Assembly (NCBI GenBank): GCA_963747515.1
Contig: CAVVFN010000003.1
Span: forward strand, 558,001 to 622,000
Length of the DNA stretch: 64,000 nucleotides
Direction: 5' to 3'
Source of the DNA: Mariniphaga sp963747515
GTDB lineage: Bacteria > Bacteroidota > Bacteroidia > Bacteroidales > Prolixibacteraceae
Positions 1 to 8,784 of this stretch are shown here, piece by piece (the first letter of the stretch is position 1; each line of letters opens with the position of its first letter). A program made the translations under genes and the position numbers. Under the pieces are notes generated by a model, which was given only the letters and a program-made list of their open reading frames with translations, did no database searches and was not told where the DNA came from.

Positions 1-1433
1 AGGTTAAAATTATCCTGCAGGGGATTAATAAAGAGGGGATTTTCTACGCTCCGGTTATCTCCCTGCGGAGAGGAAACATTGTAAAAAATATTATTGTTCC
101 AAACAATGTGAGGTGCCTTTAACGTTGTTGAATGCTGGCCATCGGCAAAAATGTTTTTCGAGAAAAATGCATTTGTGGCGCCTCCATCAATTTCATGAAC
201 GCCGGTTATGTTGTTGTAAAATGTATTATTCAGAACCTGTACATCATCAACCGGACCTTCAATCCGGAATGCCGTTTCATTATTAAAAATAAAATTGTTG
301 CGGATTATATAACTTCTGGTTGGCTGCCGAAGCCTGAATGTCATTCGGTTATCGTATATTTTATTTCCTTCCACCAGAATATCTTCCACCCCTTCCTTGA
401 GATTTAATACTGCTCCGTGCAGAATACGGCTGTATTTTGTTCCGTTCAGGCTATTGTTCCGGAAAATCACTCCTTTGTTAAATGCTGCTCCATTTTGTCC
501 GTTATCCGGGGTTTTTGTATCAAAGATGTCTTCGCTAAACCAGGTCCCCTCCTGCAGTCCCAGGATGGGTTCATCGATGGGTTTAATTTCAAAATGACTG
601 TTTTCAACGGTTAATTTATTCCATGCCGACCTGCCCGACTGGATGCAGTCGCCGGATACATACCCGATATACGTATGGGTAATAGTAAGTCCTTTCGCAT
701 CGCTGGCTTCTATTCCATGGGCATCCCGAAAAAACTCATCACCTGAGATAATTCCGGGTTGCGGGACAGATGAGTTGACAGTTCTTGATATACCCCTGTG
801 GATTTTTGCATTGTCTATTAACACATTGGTTCCATGGACACGTACCAGGTGCAGTTGGTTATTTTTGATTTCAATGTTGCGAAGTTTTACGGATGCAGTG
901 CCTGAATTGACCCTTACAATGCCATTGGTTCCTGAAGGGTAGGTGCTTGTGGAAGTAGAATCACGAAAAACGCCATCCTGATCGATATAGGAATCAGAGT
1001 GCCAAAGACCATCAACATTTATGCCGTCAATCGTGATGTAAGAATGATTGATATCAATACCCCTTCCTTTATACAGAATCCATACCCGCTTTGATTCATC
1101 TTCGGGTACCCATCCCGGAGCTGCTCCATCAGGCGCTTCCGCTGAAATATAGGAACGGATTGTAACCGGCGCACCAGGCAACCCGTTACGTTGGGTGCTT
1201 ACCTGTTCCTGATATTTGCCAGGATAAACCCATACGGTTTCACCAGGCTGAGCTGCTGCCAATCCTTCCTGTATGGTTTGGAAAGGAAATTCCTGACTGC
1301 CATTTCCTCCAACCTCAGCCGATCCATTTACATAATACGACTGAGCCTGTCCCTCCTGGGGAAGGATAGTAATTAAAGCCATTATCAAATGAAAAATAAC
1401 CGGGGGCAGCAACCTTTTTTGCATTTCAGACAT
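1..1433 (-). CDS. Right-handed parallel beta-helix protein, partial (3' end beyond window)
   Basis: The minus-strand frame is open from an ATG at 1433 to the left edge, about 477 codons, with no stop seen. The N-terminus has a signal peptide ending near QAQS. It is followed by the YYV-G-A-GGNGS opening and a PGETVWV block typical of secreted beta-helix proteins of the DUF1565/polysaccharide-lyase-like type. Repeated short rungs of the N-N-F-I-Y-N type follow. It is a clear paralog of the complete gene at 19373-20869, sharing the motifs DGLWHS, YIGYVSGDC and RLRQPTR. A second in-frame ATG at 1424 could be the true start. Such proteins usually bind or cleave acidic polysaccharides, but I cannot name the substrate. 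The last roughly 20 residues are missing if the length matches the paralog. Confidence 0.8.
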   Translation of the reverse strand, partial: MSEMQKRLLPPVIFHLIMALITILPQEGQAQSYYVNGSAEVGGNGSQEFPFQTIQEGLAAAQPGETVWVYPGKYQEQVSTQRNGLPGAPVTIRSYISAEAPDGAAPGWVPEDESKRVWILYKGRGIDINHSYITIDGINVDGLWHSDSYIDQDGVFRDSTSTSTYPSGTNGIVRVNSGTASVKLRNIEIKNNQLHLVRVHGTNVLIDNAKIHRGISRTVNSSVPQPGIISGDEFFRDAHGIEASDAKGLTITHTYIGYVSGDCIQSGRSAWNKLTVENSHFEIKPIDEPILGLQEGTWFSEDIFDTKTPDNGQNGAAFNKGVIFRNNSLNGTKYSRILHGAVLNLKEGVEDILVEGNKIYDNRMTFRLRQPTRSYIIRNNFIFNNETAFRIEGPVDDVQVLNNTFYNNITGVHEIDGGATNAFFSKNIFADGQHSTTLKAPHIVWNNNIFYNVSSPQGDNRSVENPLFINPLQDNFN

Positions 1434-1523
1434 CTTCAGAATTTTAACGATAACTATTGGTACTAGCTCTCTTCAAAAAATTAAGGTTGCTACACTCAGG
1501 TTATTTGCAACCAAACTCATTAT

Positions 1524-3824
1524 TTAATCTTCAAGGCGCTCTTCTTCCAATCCGCTAACAGGAACCTTATGTTTGGAAGCATATTCCTTTATCTGCTCAT
1601 TTAAGCGTAAATGCCAGGCAGGCATATCCATGCGTTGAAAGGGCGCAATCATATATTCCAATCCCTTTCGGCGGTCAGCCCAATGGTCTTTAACATCATC
1701 CATAATGAACAGGTAATCGCGTCCATTCACACTTCTGTTTTTTTCATAACGGCTCTTTTCCCAAGTTTCCGTAAGGTTTTTCCACATCCAGGTGCCCCAA
1801 TCCAAATGGTTTTTGATCTGGTTGCTGGCTTCAACCATATGAGCTACTGCAGTTGAATGATTTCCCTCCTCAGAAGCAGATTTTGCGAGCATGAGATTTT
1901 TTTCAGCATCATCCAGTATAAGTATTGTATTAATTAAATAACGTTGTAAAAACGCAATTGACAAATATACTTCAAGGTTATACCGGTTTCGTTCAACCTG
2001 TCCGATATACCGATTAAGTTTATTCACAAGGTCATCATTTTTAACTTTCATGTTTTTGGCGTTGGCAATCAATTCCCCATAGCTTTCACTGAATGCAGGT
2101 GATATGTCCAAGGTGCCGTTTTGAGGGATCTCCGGCAACCCAAGCACCTCATCGGCCCGCCCGGTACCAATCCCTTTTCCTCTACTGTTTCCGTAACTTG
2201 AGTCCCGTTCCTTGCTTTTTACCCTGTCCCAGCTGGTTTTATAAAATTGACCACCTTCCATCAAAGAATTATAAACCGGAACCATATCGGGGCTGTTTTG
2301 GCCATAGAAAACATCCATAAAGTCTGCAACATTTTGTTCGACTGTTACTCCCTGAGGGTTCCATCCATATTGTGTAACCGTTGCCCAGCCCAGATGAAAT
2401 ACTTCTTCATGCAGTCCACTGTCGTCCCATGCAGCAGCAAAGCTTCCAATCAAATCGGCACCGTCTGATGCACGCTGAACCGCGGTAGTTGAAATGTTTG
2501 CCAGTTTGGAAGGAAACAAGTTTGAAAACAGATACTCCGAACCCTGAATGGAGCTGTACGACAACTGTTTCATCCCAATCTGGTTCTGCTTCTCGAAAAA
2601 TTCCTTATCGCTCCCGATTGCATTGATGATATCACCCGGTAAGAGGGGAATATCTTTTGCCAGTAACGGGTACTCCACCCAGGCAATCATCCGGCGGTTC
2701 CGCTCTGCCAGCCAGTCGTGAGCTTTTTTAGCAAAGTCGACCCAGGCACGACTTCTGTTTTCCACGTTATAGGGATTTTCACACTTATCACAAATTCCGG
2801 CATAATAAACCTCGTCGGTAGAAACAAAAAAATAATCGACCCCTGGTGTGGCATCTATCATATCCTGATACATGTCGAAGATTAAATCGATAGCCTCAGG
2901 ATTGCACATACATACCTGGTAATTGGAAACAGGATCAGCCCTAAGATGGTCAAATTCCCGGTGTTTTAATACGAAAGCCATATGAGCAGGGGCCTGTACA
3001 TTGGGAACAATCTGTATATAACGGTCCAGGGCATAACGTGTCAATTCCTGCATTTCTGCTTTTGTATATGCACCGGGTGCACCAATTACAGGATGCCGCG
3101 GATATTCATATTTGTCTTCAATCTCAAGGGCAATCATGTTCACCTTAAAAAAGGCATGCCAGTCAATCAGGCGCTTCATTGTTTCCATACGTTTCTGATG
3201 ATGCTTGGTATCCCAGTGTACAAATCTCAGTTGAAGGGTCGGCCAATCTTTTATTTCGCATTCAGGAACTACAAGCTGACCTGCAGGATTCCGCCGCAAG
3301 AGTTGAAGAAGGCTCTGCACACCATAAAAAAGTCCTTCATCGGCATTTCCTGTTATTTCAATTTTTCCCGGTGCAACTTTTAACAGATATCCTTGCCTGT
3401 TTAGGGCAGGATCGTCAGTGCCTTTAACGGTTCCGGATTTAACAGAAAGTATAATTTTTTTTTCTCCCTTACTGCTTAATGTCAGGTTGTGCAAATCTGA
3501 TGCACCCTGAATCAGTCGTTTTGTTGCCATATTGTCCTTACCTGGTTCTGACACCAGCATCCAGGAATTATCGACATTTATATTTTGTTTGCCAAGTTTC
3601 ACCTGTTGGGGAGCCGGAATTAAACTGAATCCCCGGGACCGAAGCGGCGTTAAAAAAGGTGGCGCTGGTTCTGAAGCATTGATTGTCAGAACAAAAGTCA
3701 GAATAAACAGGATGGATACAGCTGGTTTAAGTTGTTGAATAATGAATGGGGTTTCTTTACAGTTAAATTTATTTTTCATGTATAACAAGTTTATTGGTAT
3801 TAAATTTTTTTTTTCGATTCTCAT
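1524..3824 (-). CDS. GH20-type beta-N-acetylhexosaminidase, secreted
   Basis: This 766-residue protein probably releases terminal beta-linked GlcNAc or GalNAc from oligosaccharides outside the cytoplasm. A hydrophobic export segment lies at about residues 34-50. A GH20b-like N-terminal domain spans about 60-195, and the (beta/alpha)8 catalytic domain about 196-500. The GH20 catalytic pair is visible as D337-E338 in the motif VSTDEVYY, followed by a Cys-x-x-Cys pair (C345, C348) that could bind metal or form a disulfide. The helical C-terminal 250 residues are family-typical but unassigned. ATG at 3779 gives a more usual signal peptide and is an alternative start. Substrate-assisted catalysis is known for GH20; specificity for GlcNAc versus GalNAc cannot be read here. 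The gene lies next to a beta-helix gene on the same strand (90-nt gap), so co-transcription is plausible. Confidence 0.78.
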   Translation of the reverse strand: MRIEKKNLIPINLLYMKNKFNCKETPFIIQQLKPAVSILFILTFVLTINASEPAPPFLTPLRSRGFSLIPAPQQVKLGKQNINVDNSWMLVSEPGKDNMATKRLIQGASDLHNLTLSSKGEKKIILSVKSGTVKGTDDPALNRQGYLLKVAPGKIEITGNADEGLFYGVQSLLQLLRRNPAGQLVVPECEIKDWPTLQLRFVHWDTKHHQKRMETMKRLIDWHAFFKVNMIALEIEDKYEYPRHPVIGAPGAYTKAEMQELTRYALDRYIQIVPNVQAPAHMAFVLKHREFDHLRADPVSNYQVCMCNPEAIDLIFDMYQDMIDATPGVDYFFVSTDEVYYAGICDKCENPYNVENRSRAWVDFAKKAHDWLAERNRRMIAWVEYPLLAKDIPLLPGDIINAIGSDKEFFEKQNQIGMKQLSYSSIQGSEYLFSNLFPSKLANISTTAVQRASDGADLIGSFAAAWDDSGLHEEVFHLGWATVTQYGWNPQGVTVEQNVADFMDVFYGQNSPDMVPVYNSLMEGGQFYKTSWDRVKSKERDSSYGNSRGKGIGTGRADEVLGLPEIPQNGTLDISPAFSESYGELIANAKNMKVKNDDLVNKLNRYIGQVERNRYNLEVYLSIAFLQRYLINTILILDDAEKNLMLAKSASEEGNHSTAVAHMVEASNQIKNHLDWGTWMWKNLTETWEKSRYEKNRSVNGRDYLFIMDDVKDHWADRRKGLEYMIAPFQRMDMPAWHLRLNEQIKEYASKHKVPVSGLEEERLED

Positions 3825-3932
3825 AAATCAAGGTTGTCCTTATGGTCTCCCAAATCCGGAATGAGCTTTTCCGGTTTGGTTCTATTTTTAACTGCTAACA
3901 CGGTACAGGTTAATTTCTGTTGGTAATTTTTC

Positions 3933-3940
3933 CAAACTTA
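3933..3940 (-). promoter_or_regulatory. Possible -7 element for the GH20 gene
   Basis: On the minus strand this reads TAAGTTTG, matching the Bacteroidota -7 consensus TAnnTTTG. It lies about 109 nt before the annotated GH20 start and about 150 nt before the alternative start at 3779. No good -33 TTTG is seen, so this is weak. Confidence 0.3.
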
Positions 3941-4097
3941 TTAAAAATATTTTAACATTTTAAAAATACATTAATTTATTGAAGTTTGCCTGAAGTTTTT
4001 TATGCTTATTAAAGTCCGGTTTTTTATTAAATCAATTCCGGAGAAGTATACGTACAGTTAAATCTTCCTTTTCCGATAAGATTGGGTTCCATTTTAA

Positions 4098-4289
4098 TTT
4101 CCTTTCCTGTCAAATTCTAAAATTAACAAACTGGATGAGCGGATATTTAACCGGCTGCGGTATTGCACCTGGCATCGCTGCAAGAAACCTGAAATGAGAA
4201 GGCGTACCCTAAACCTCTGGATGGAACCGATTCTTTTATGGGCCGATGGTATTGATTGTGTAAAGGGCTGGTTAAAGCACCAGGCTTAA
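4098..4289 (+). pseudogene. Group II intron reverse transcriptase/maturase remnant (C-terminal maturase domain)
   Basis: The frame from 4098 to the stop at 4287-4289 encodes a peptide whose last 52 residues (from 4131) align by eye with the C-terminal GIIM maturase domain of bacterial group II intron proteins. It opens LDERIFNRLRYCTWHR, followed by a KKPEMRRRTLNL block and a W-x(9)-W spacing (tgg codons at 4239 and 4269). The usual form is LD-x(3)-RRLR-x(3)-W-K-x-WKKP-x(2)-R-x(2)-L. There is no upstream reverse transcriptase: a stop precedes it at 4095-4097. The final GYWR-like block has decayed to GWLKHQ. I read it as the tail of a dead retroelement, recognised from the family pattern rather than a search. 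Confidence 0.6.
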
Positions 4290-4319
4290 ACCTATATCTT
4301 TCCCTTAATTTTTTATTTC

Positions 4320-4361
4320 ACTTCCTTGTAAACTTCGATGAAGGTTTAGGCAAAAGGAAGT
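4320..4361. repeat. Interrupted hairpin downstream of the YceI gene
   Basis: Outer arms ACTTCCTT (4320-4327) and AAGGAAGT (4354-4361) pair perfectly. Inside them AAACTTC (4330-4336) pairs with GAAGGTTT (4340-4347) with one bulge. It lies 31 nt past the maturase remnant and 54 nt before the YceI stop on the other strand. It could be a terminator-like structure or part of the old intron 3' end. There is no clear T-run for the minus-strand transcript. Confidence 0.35.
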
Positions 4362-4414
4362 TCATTTATCGGCATACAAAAAAATGCATCGCTTTTATCA
4401 CCTGATATTTGGTA

Positions 4415-4966
4415 TTATTCCTGATAGGTGATATCGAAAAATAATTTTATATCATCATCAGTTTGCATCCCCATCAATGAAGGAGGTTCAATATTAAATT
4501 GCGTCATTCTTATGGAAAAATTACCAGATACCTCAATTTTGTTTTTATTTAGCATTTTTTTTATGGCTTCAAATGTTACCACCTGCTTAACTCCATGAAA
4601 AACCAAAGTGCCAGTTACTTCCAATTTTTCATCAATTTGTTCAATACTTGTACTTTCGAAAGTTATGGTTGGATAAAGTAAAGCTTCGGTGACTTCAATC
4701 ATATGTGAATCTCTGTTTGCATTATTGCTGTTAAAAGATGCGACTTTTACGCTTACAGCCACTTGTTTTATTATGTTGCTGTTTTCATCCATTATGATTA
4801 ATGATGTAACGTCTTTATTCTCACCCTTCCATGAATGTAAAGGGTGGCTCATTGAATAGGTGATGGCAGAATGCTTTTTATCACAGTGCAATCTCACTTG
4901 TGATTTTACATGATTTGTTGAAAAAAAGAATGATACTATAAATACATAAACATATGCTTTCCCCAT
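4415..4966 (-). CDS. YceI-family lipid-binding-fold protein, exported
   Basis: This 183-residue protein has a signal peptide (residues 1 to about 22) followed by a YceI-type beta-barrel. Family marks are the central FNSNNANRD-H block followed by P-T-I-T-F-E-S (about 100-115) and the G-T-L-x-x-H-G segment about 25 residues later. YceI proteins bind isoprenoid or quinone-like lipids in the periplasm; the ligand here is unknown. It starts 12 nt after the stop of 4979-5614 and so is the second gene of a two-gene operon whose first product is a multi-helix membrane protein. In Enterobacteria yceI is paired with a cytochrome b561 (yceJ), which fits this layout. Confidence 0.8.
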   Translation of the reverse strand: MGKAYVYVFIVSFFFSTNHVKSQVRLHCDKKHSAITYSMSHPLHSWKGENKDVTSLIIMDENSNIIKQVAVSVKVASFNSNNANRDSHMIEVTEALLYPTITFESTSIEQIDEKLEVTGTLVFHGVKQVVTFEAIKKMLNKNKIEVSGNFSIRMTQFNIEPPSLMGMQTDDDIKLFFDITYQE

Positions 4967-4978
4967 ATTGGTATAACT

Positions 4979-5614
4979 TTAAAATTTAATCACTATCATG
5001 GAAGCAGCAAATGAGCCAAAAGCTGTAAATGCTGCAGCTCTGTGGTACGGACGTAAGTCGGGATTAGATTCCAGTGCTGACGCCAATATGTTTGTTGTTA
5101 TCATAGCTGATAAATGGACCAGGGCTAAGGCTTTATGTAACTTGATGCTGCTATAACCTTTTCTTTCATTGAGCATTTTAGGCGGTGCAAAAAGCGACAA
5201 TGATGCCGTTGTAAAATATCCAGTATTTACCAATACAGCCAAACTTTCATGTACCCCCTTAAGGTCTGTATTGCCATTGTATAAATTAGAACCGACTATT
5301 CCCTGGGCTACCATTCCTCCTAAAGTAGCAAAGCCAAAAACTTGATGTAAAACCAACATTGTTCTTCTGATTTTTAGTTCATTTTGTCTTTTGGCAGGAG
5401 ATAATTTGAAATAATCAAAATTTCTCATAAGTCCATTTTCACCCCAAAAAATACGTTGTGTAAATAAAAACTTGCTTGGTAACAAATCTATAGTATCATT
5501 TAAATCTACTGAAATTTCCGAAAGAAGATCAACCCTTTGTGTTGAATCAATTTGAGCATTTGTGTTTAATGCAAAGGTTATTGTCAGAATAAAAAAGTAA
5601 ATTTTTGCTTTCAT
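4979..5614 (-). CDS. Membrane protein, cytochrome-b561-like, partner of YceI
   Basis: This 211-residue protein has an N-terminal signal peptide (1-20), a soluble stretch to about 85, then four hydrophobic helices. The helices carry regularly placed histidines: VLHQVFG, VHESLAV, KLHKALALVH and PYHRAAA. Such a layout fits a di-haem b561-like four-helix bundle, but haem binding is inferred only from these histidines. The first gene of the operon with YceI, 12 nt apart. It probably handles electrons or quinone-like ligands at the inner membrane together with the YceI barrel. I do not recognise a named family with certainty. Confidence 0.55.
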   Translation of the reverse strand: MKAKIYFFILTITFALNTNAQIDSTQRVDLLSEISVDLNDTIDLLPSKFLFTQRIFWGENGLMRNFDYFKLSPAKRQNELKIRRTMLVLHQVFGFATLGGMVAQGIVGSNLYNGNTDLKGVHESLAVLVNTGYFTTASLSLFAPPKMLNERKGYSSIKLHKALALVHLSAMITTNILASALESNPDLRPYHRAAAFTAFGSFAASMIVIKF

Positions 5615-6192
5615 ATTTAAAATTTAATCAAATGAACTATTTTTTATTGATATTATTTTTAAAAATCTACAGATTTTCAAAATTTTTATCGCATTTGTTC
5701 TATTTGTTTTTTAAGTACCTTGGGTCAGCATCATTTATGAATTTAATCATTTTCTTTACAAATACATTCTGATTATTATATACAGAAAATATCTGCAAAT
5801 TATGGCATTAAATAAATTTTAACTTTTTATACTGTTAAGCCATTCGTTACAAATGCTCACTGCTCAGTTTATGGCGCCAGTTGAAGAGCCTAATGAATTA
5901 GCGTGCTTGATATAAAGGGTTTCGGATATTTTGTGAAATTCCTGTCCTAATCGGATGTTAATAAATTGCTGATAAACAGGCCCTTTACGGAACCAAATAT
6001 ATAATAAAAATAGAATTAACTCAACAAACCGGCAATTTGGAGCATGACCTCGAATACTTCATTATCATGCTGCCGCTGAGCCATTTCGTTTATTTATATT
6101 TTTTCTGGCAGGAATAAATTAGCTGTAGATAAGTCAATTTTTTATAAATTTGAGTGGTTATAATATTAAACCGGTAATTAAAAAAACTATCT
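5615..6192. other. 578-nt divergent intergenic region
   Basis: It lies between the b561-like gene (-) and the first lyase gene (+). The last 60 nt hold the lyase promoter. A short minus-strand frame of about 22 codons near 6010-6080 looks coding-like, but I cannot match it to anything. Nothing else is seen. Confidence 0.5.
6134..6155 (+). promoter_or_regulatory. Promoter block of the first lyase gene (-7 box TAAATTTG)
   Basis: The -7 consensus TAnnTTTG occurs at 6145-6152, 40 nt before the ATG at 6193. A 22-nt block (6134-6155) is identical, except for one base, to 11377-11398 upstream of the second lyase gene, also 41 nt before its ATG. Conservation of this block, while the surrounding leader differs, supports it as the real promoter. 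Confidence 0.65.
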
Positions 6193-8667
6193 ATGAGCAT
6201 TAATCTTACAACAATAAAGTACGCTCTTATTCTGATTTCAGTGTTTTTAACGGGATTTATTTCAGGGTGTAAGGAAAAAACAAGTGAAGATAAAACAGCG
6301 ATCATCTCGCAGCTCGATATCCTGCCTGATGAAAATCAGGTAGCCTATTCTCCTGAAGATGGAAGTACCGTAAAAATAAATCCACCTGCATTTACCTGGT
6401 TGCCGGTAAAGAAGAATATGGAATATCCTCCTGACTATGTAAAATACAGTGGAGCTGAATTCCAGGGTAAAATTTGGACGCCCGTAAAAGAAGATTATAA
6501 CTATACACTTCAAATTTCAAAAGACAGAGATTTTAAAAAAGGAGTAATTGCCAGAAAACAAATTGAAATCAGTACGTATGCATTTGAAGAAACTTTGGAA
6601 CCGGGAGAATGGTATTGGAGATACGGGGTGAAGAAAGGGAAAACCTTCTTCAGCAAAACCCGAAAATTTATTGTTCCGCAGGATGCAAGGAAATGGCCCT
6701 TCCCGAAAGATATAAATCAGGTAATTCAATCCATTCCCTTTGGCCATCCCCGGTTGTATATTTCCAAAGATGAGATTGAGAAATACAGGAACAGGGCTGT
6801 TCAGGGTGACTTGAAAGAAAACCTGACGGAAATAAAAAACAGTATCGAAAAAAACATTGGGGAAGAACTTCCCAGGGAACCCGATTTCTCTATGAGCAGT
6901 GAATCGTGGTGGGAAATCTACAATACGGTAGTTCCTCCCTGCGATATGATGGAAACGTTCGCATTGGTATATCTGCTTTCAGGGGATAAACAATTTGGTG
7001 AGGAAGCAAGGCGCCGGTTGCTTCACTTTTTCAGGTGGAATCCTGATGGCTCAACTGCCGACAGGGGACATAATGAGGCGAATTACAGAATTGTTACCCA
7101 GGGGGTCAGAGCATATGACTGGATCTATGATCTTTTAACTCAAGGAGAGAGGGCAGAAATTGAAGCATCCATGAAAAGAAGGGCTGAGCAGCTTTATCAC
7201 CGGCTTAAGTACAGGCCCGGATCCGAATACCATGTTTATAACCGGGGGAGCCATGAGGAAAGAATTACCGGCTTTTTGGGAGAGGTGGCCATTTGTTTTG
7301 CGGATGAATGGGAGGAAGCGGCAGACTGGCTGAAATATGTATTAACCATTCACTGGAATCTGTATCCGGCATGGGCGAAAGAAGATGGTGCCTGGCACCA
7401 GGGGCCTTCCTACTGGACCTTTTATCAGTTCAGGGCGCTACATTTTCTTACTGCACTCGAAAGAGCAACCGGCATTGATCTGATGAATAAAGATTTTTTC
7501 CGGAATACCCCTTATTATATTTTATACACCAACCCACCTTATGCAAAGCTTTCTCCCTTTGGCGACGGACAACACAATCCGCCTTCAGCTATGAGAGCGG
7601 AAAATATGTATGTTTATTCTTCCATATTAAAAGATCCCTATTTAAGGTGGTATGCTGATTATTTGAATGCGGGACCTCCTGGAAATATTTTAGGAATATT
7701 ATTAAAAAATGAGGATATCCGGAGCAAACCTCCTGTGGATCTTCCTCCCTCACGTTACTTTCCTGGTGTTGGCCTCATTTCGATCCATACCGGTTTTGGC
7801 AATGAAAAAGATGATGTTCATTTTTTATTTCACAGTGACCCTTATGGAGGTGTAAGCCACGGCCATCCCGATCAAAATGCATTTACCCTGGAAGCCTTTG
7901 GTGAAGCCCTGGCAATTGCTTCGGGATATTATCCGGCTTATGGTTCTGACCACCACAGACTCTGGTCACGACAAACAAAGTCGTCGAATTCTGTTACTTT
8001 TAATGATGGAACCGGTCAGGAAGGTGCTGCTGCAGCAAAGGGTAAAGTGGTTCGTTTTGAGAACAACGAACTTTTTGATTACATTCTGGGTGATGCTACC
8101 GAAGCTTATATGGGAAAATTAAATAAATTTTACCGTCATGTTGTTCATATCCGCCCTGGAGTATTTGTGATATACGACGAACTTGAAGCTCCCCAACCTG
8201 TTACTTTTGAATGGTGGCTTCATGCACTATCGGAAATGCATGTGGATAAAGCGGATAAATCAGTAGTCTTACAGCAAGGGAATGCCCGGCTTAAAATTCA
8301 TTTTCTGCAATCGGGAGAATTGAAATTTAATCAATCTGCCGGATTTCCTCATCCTCCTGTTTTAATTGATTATAAGGATACCACAATGCCACAATTTACA
8401 CGACACATAAAAGACCAGTATCATTTAACCGCATCCTTTTCCTCTAAAAAATCAAATGCAAAATTTATTACTGTTCTGGTTCCCTATAAAAAACAAAGCG
8501 AACCGGAGATAGCATTCAGTAAACTTATTGAAGATCCCAATGAAGTATCGTTTGAGCTTAAGATAAATGATGCCGAATATTTCGTAAGATTTTATCCGGA
8601 AGTGGTTGTTAAAAAACTTTCTGCTGAACAGGCAAAATCTGGAGCCATAATACACAAGGGTATTTAA
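6193..8667 (+). CDS. DUF4962/heparinase II-III family polysaccharide lyase lipoprotein
   Basis: This 824-residue protein probably cleaves a uronic-acid-containing polysaccharide by beta-elimination outside the cell or in the periplasm. It has a lipoprotein signal with lipobox ISGC (Cys26) followed by KEK, possibly a surface-export context. An Fn3-like/DUF4962 N-terminal part spans about 45-170. An (alpha/alpha) toroid follows, with the NRGSHEER motif (N350, H354, E355), and then a heparinase II/III beta-sandwich with SHGHPDQN (H556, H558) and the GSDHHR-W segment. Histidine and asparagine residues in these blocks are the likely catalytic or metal sites by analogy with PL15/PL21-type enzymes. 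It is close to the paralog at 11437-13872. The kelch gene begins 117 nt downstream. The substrate (glycosaminoglycan, alginate or ulvan-like) is not decided by sequence. Confidence 0.82.
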   Translation: MSINLTTIKYALILISVFLTGFISGCKEKTSEDKTAIISQLDILPDENQVAYSPEDGSTVKINPPAFTWLPVKKNMEYPPDYVKYSGAEFQGKIWTPVKEDYNYTLQISKDRDFKKGVIARKQIEISTYAFEETLEPGEWYWRYGVKKGKTFFSKTRKFIVPQDARKWPFPKDINQVIQSIPFGHPRLYISKDEIEKYRNRAVQGDLKENLTEIKNSIEKNIGEELPREPDFSMSSESWWEIYNTVVPPCDMMETFALVYLLSGDKQFGEEARRRLLHFFRWNPDGSTADRGHNEANYRIVTQGVRAYDWIYDLLTQGERAEIEASMKRRAEQLYHRLKYRPGSEYHVYNRGSHEERITGFLGEVAICFADEWEEAADWLKYVLTIHWNLYPAWAKEDGAWHQGPSYWTFYQFRALHFLTALERATGIDLMNKDFFRNTPYYILYTNPPYAKLSPFGDGQHNPPSAMRAENMYVYSSILKDPYLRWYADYLNAGPPGNILGILLKNEDIRSKPPVDLPPSRYFPGVGLISIHTGFGNEKDDVHFLFHSDPYGGVSHGHPDQNAFTLEAFGEALAIASGYYPAYGSDHHRLWSRQTKSSNSVTFNDGTGQEGAAAAKGKVVRFENNELFDYILGDATEAYMGKLNKFYRHVVHIRPGVFVIYDELEAPQPVTFEWWLHALSEMHVDKADKSVVLQQGNARLKIHFLQSGELKFNQSAGFPHPPVLIDYKDTTMPQFTRHIKDQYHLTASFSSKKSNAKFITVLVPYKKQSEPEIAFSKLIEDPNEVSFELKINDAEYFVRFYPEVVVKKLSAEQAKSGAIIHKGI

Positions 8668-8784
8668 TGTACAACTCTTACCAAAATATAATTCAGGATG
8701 GAATTTGTTTGCTTTAGTGAGTTTAATTTGTTTTTTATTTATTAATTTTTTTATCCATTTAGCTGCTTTTAATACAATACCAAA

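Larger units (their letters stand above)
3825..4414. other. 590-nt gene-free stretch holding intron debris
   Basis: Apart from the possible promoter near 3933, the maturase fragment and the hairpin, the rest is very AT-rich and I see no other coding signal in it. Confidence 0.6.

Noticed and set aside
4320..4361. Hairpin as an integron attC site
   Set aside because: It lacks the conserved R-box ends (RYYYAAC and GTTRRRY) and there is no integrase.
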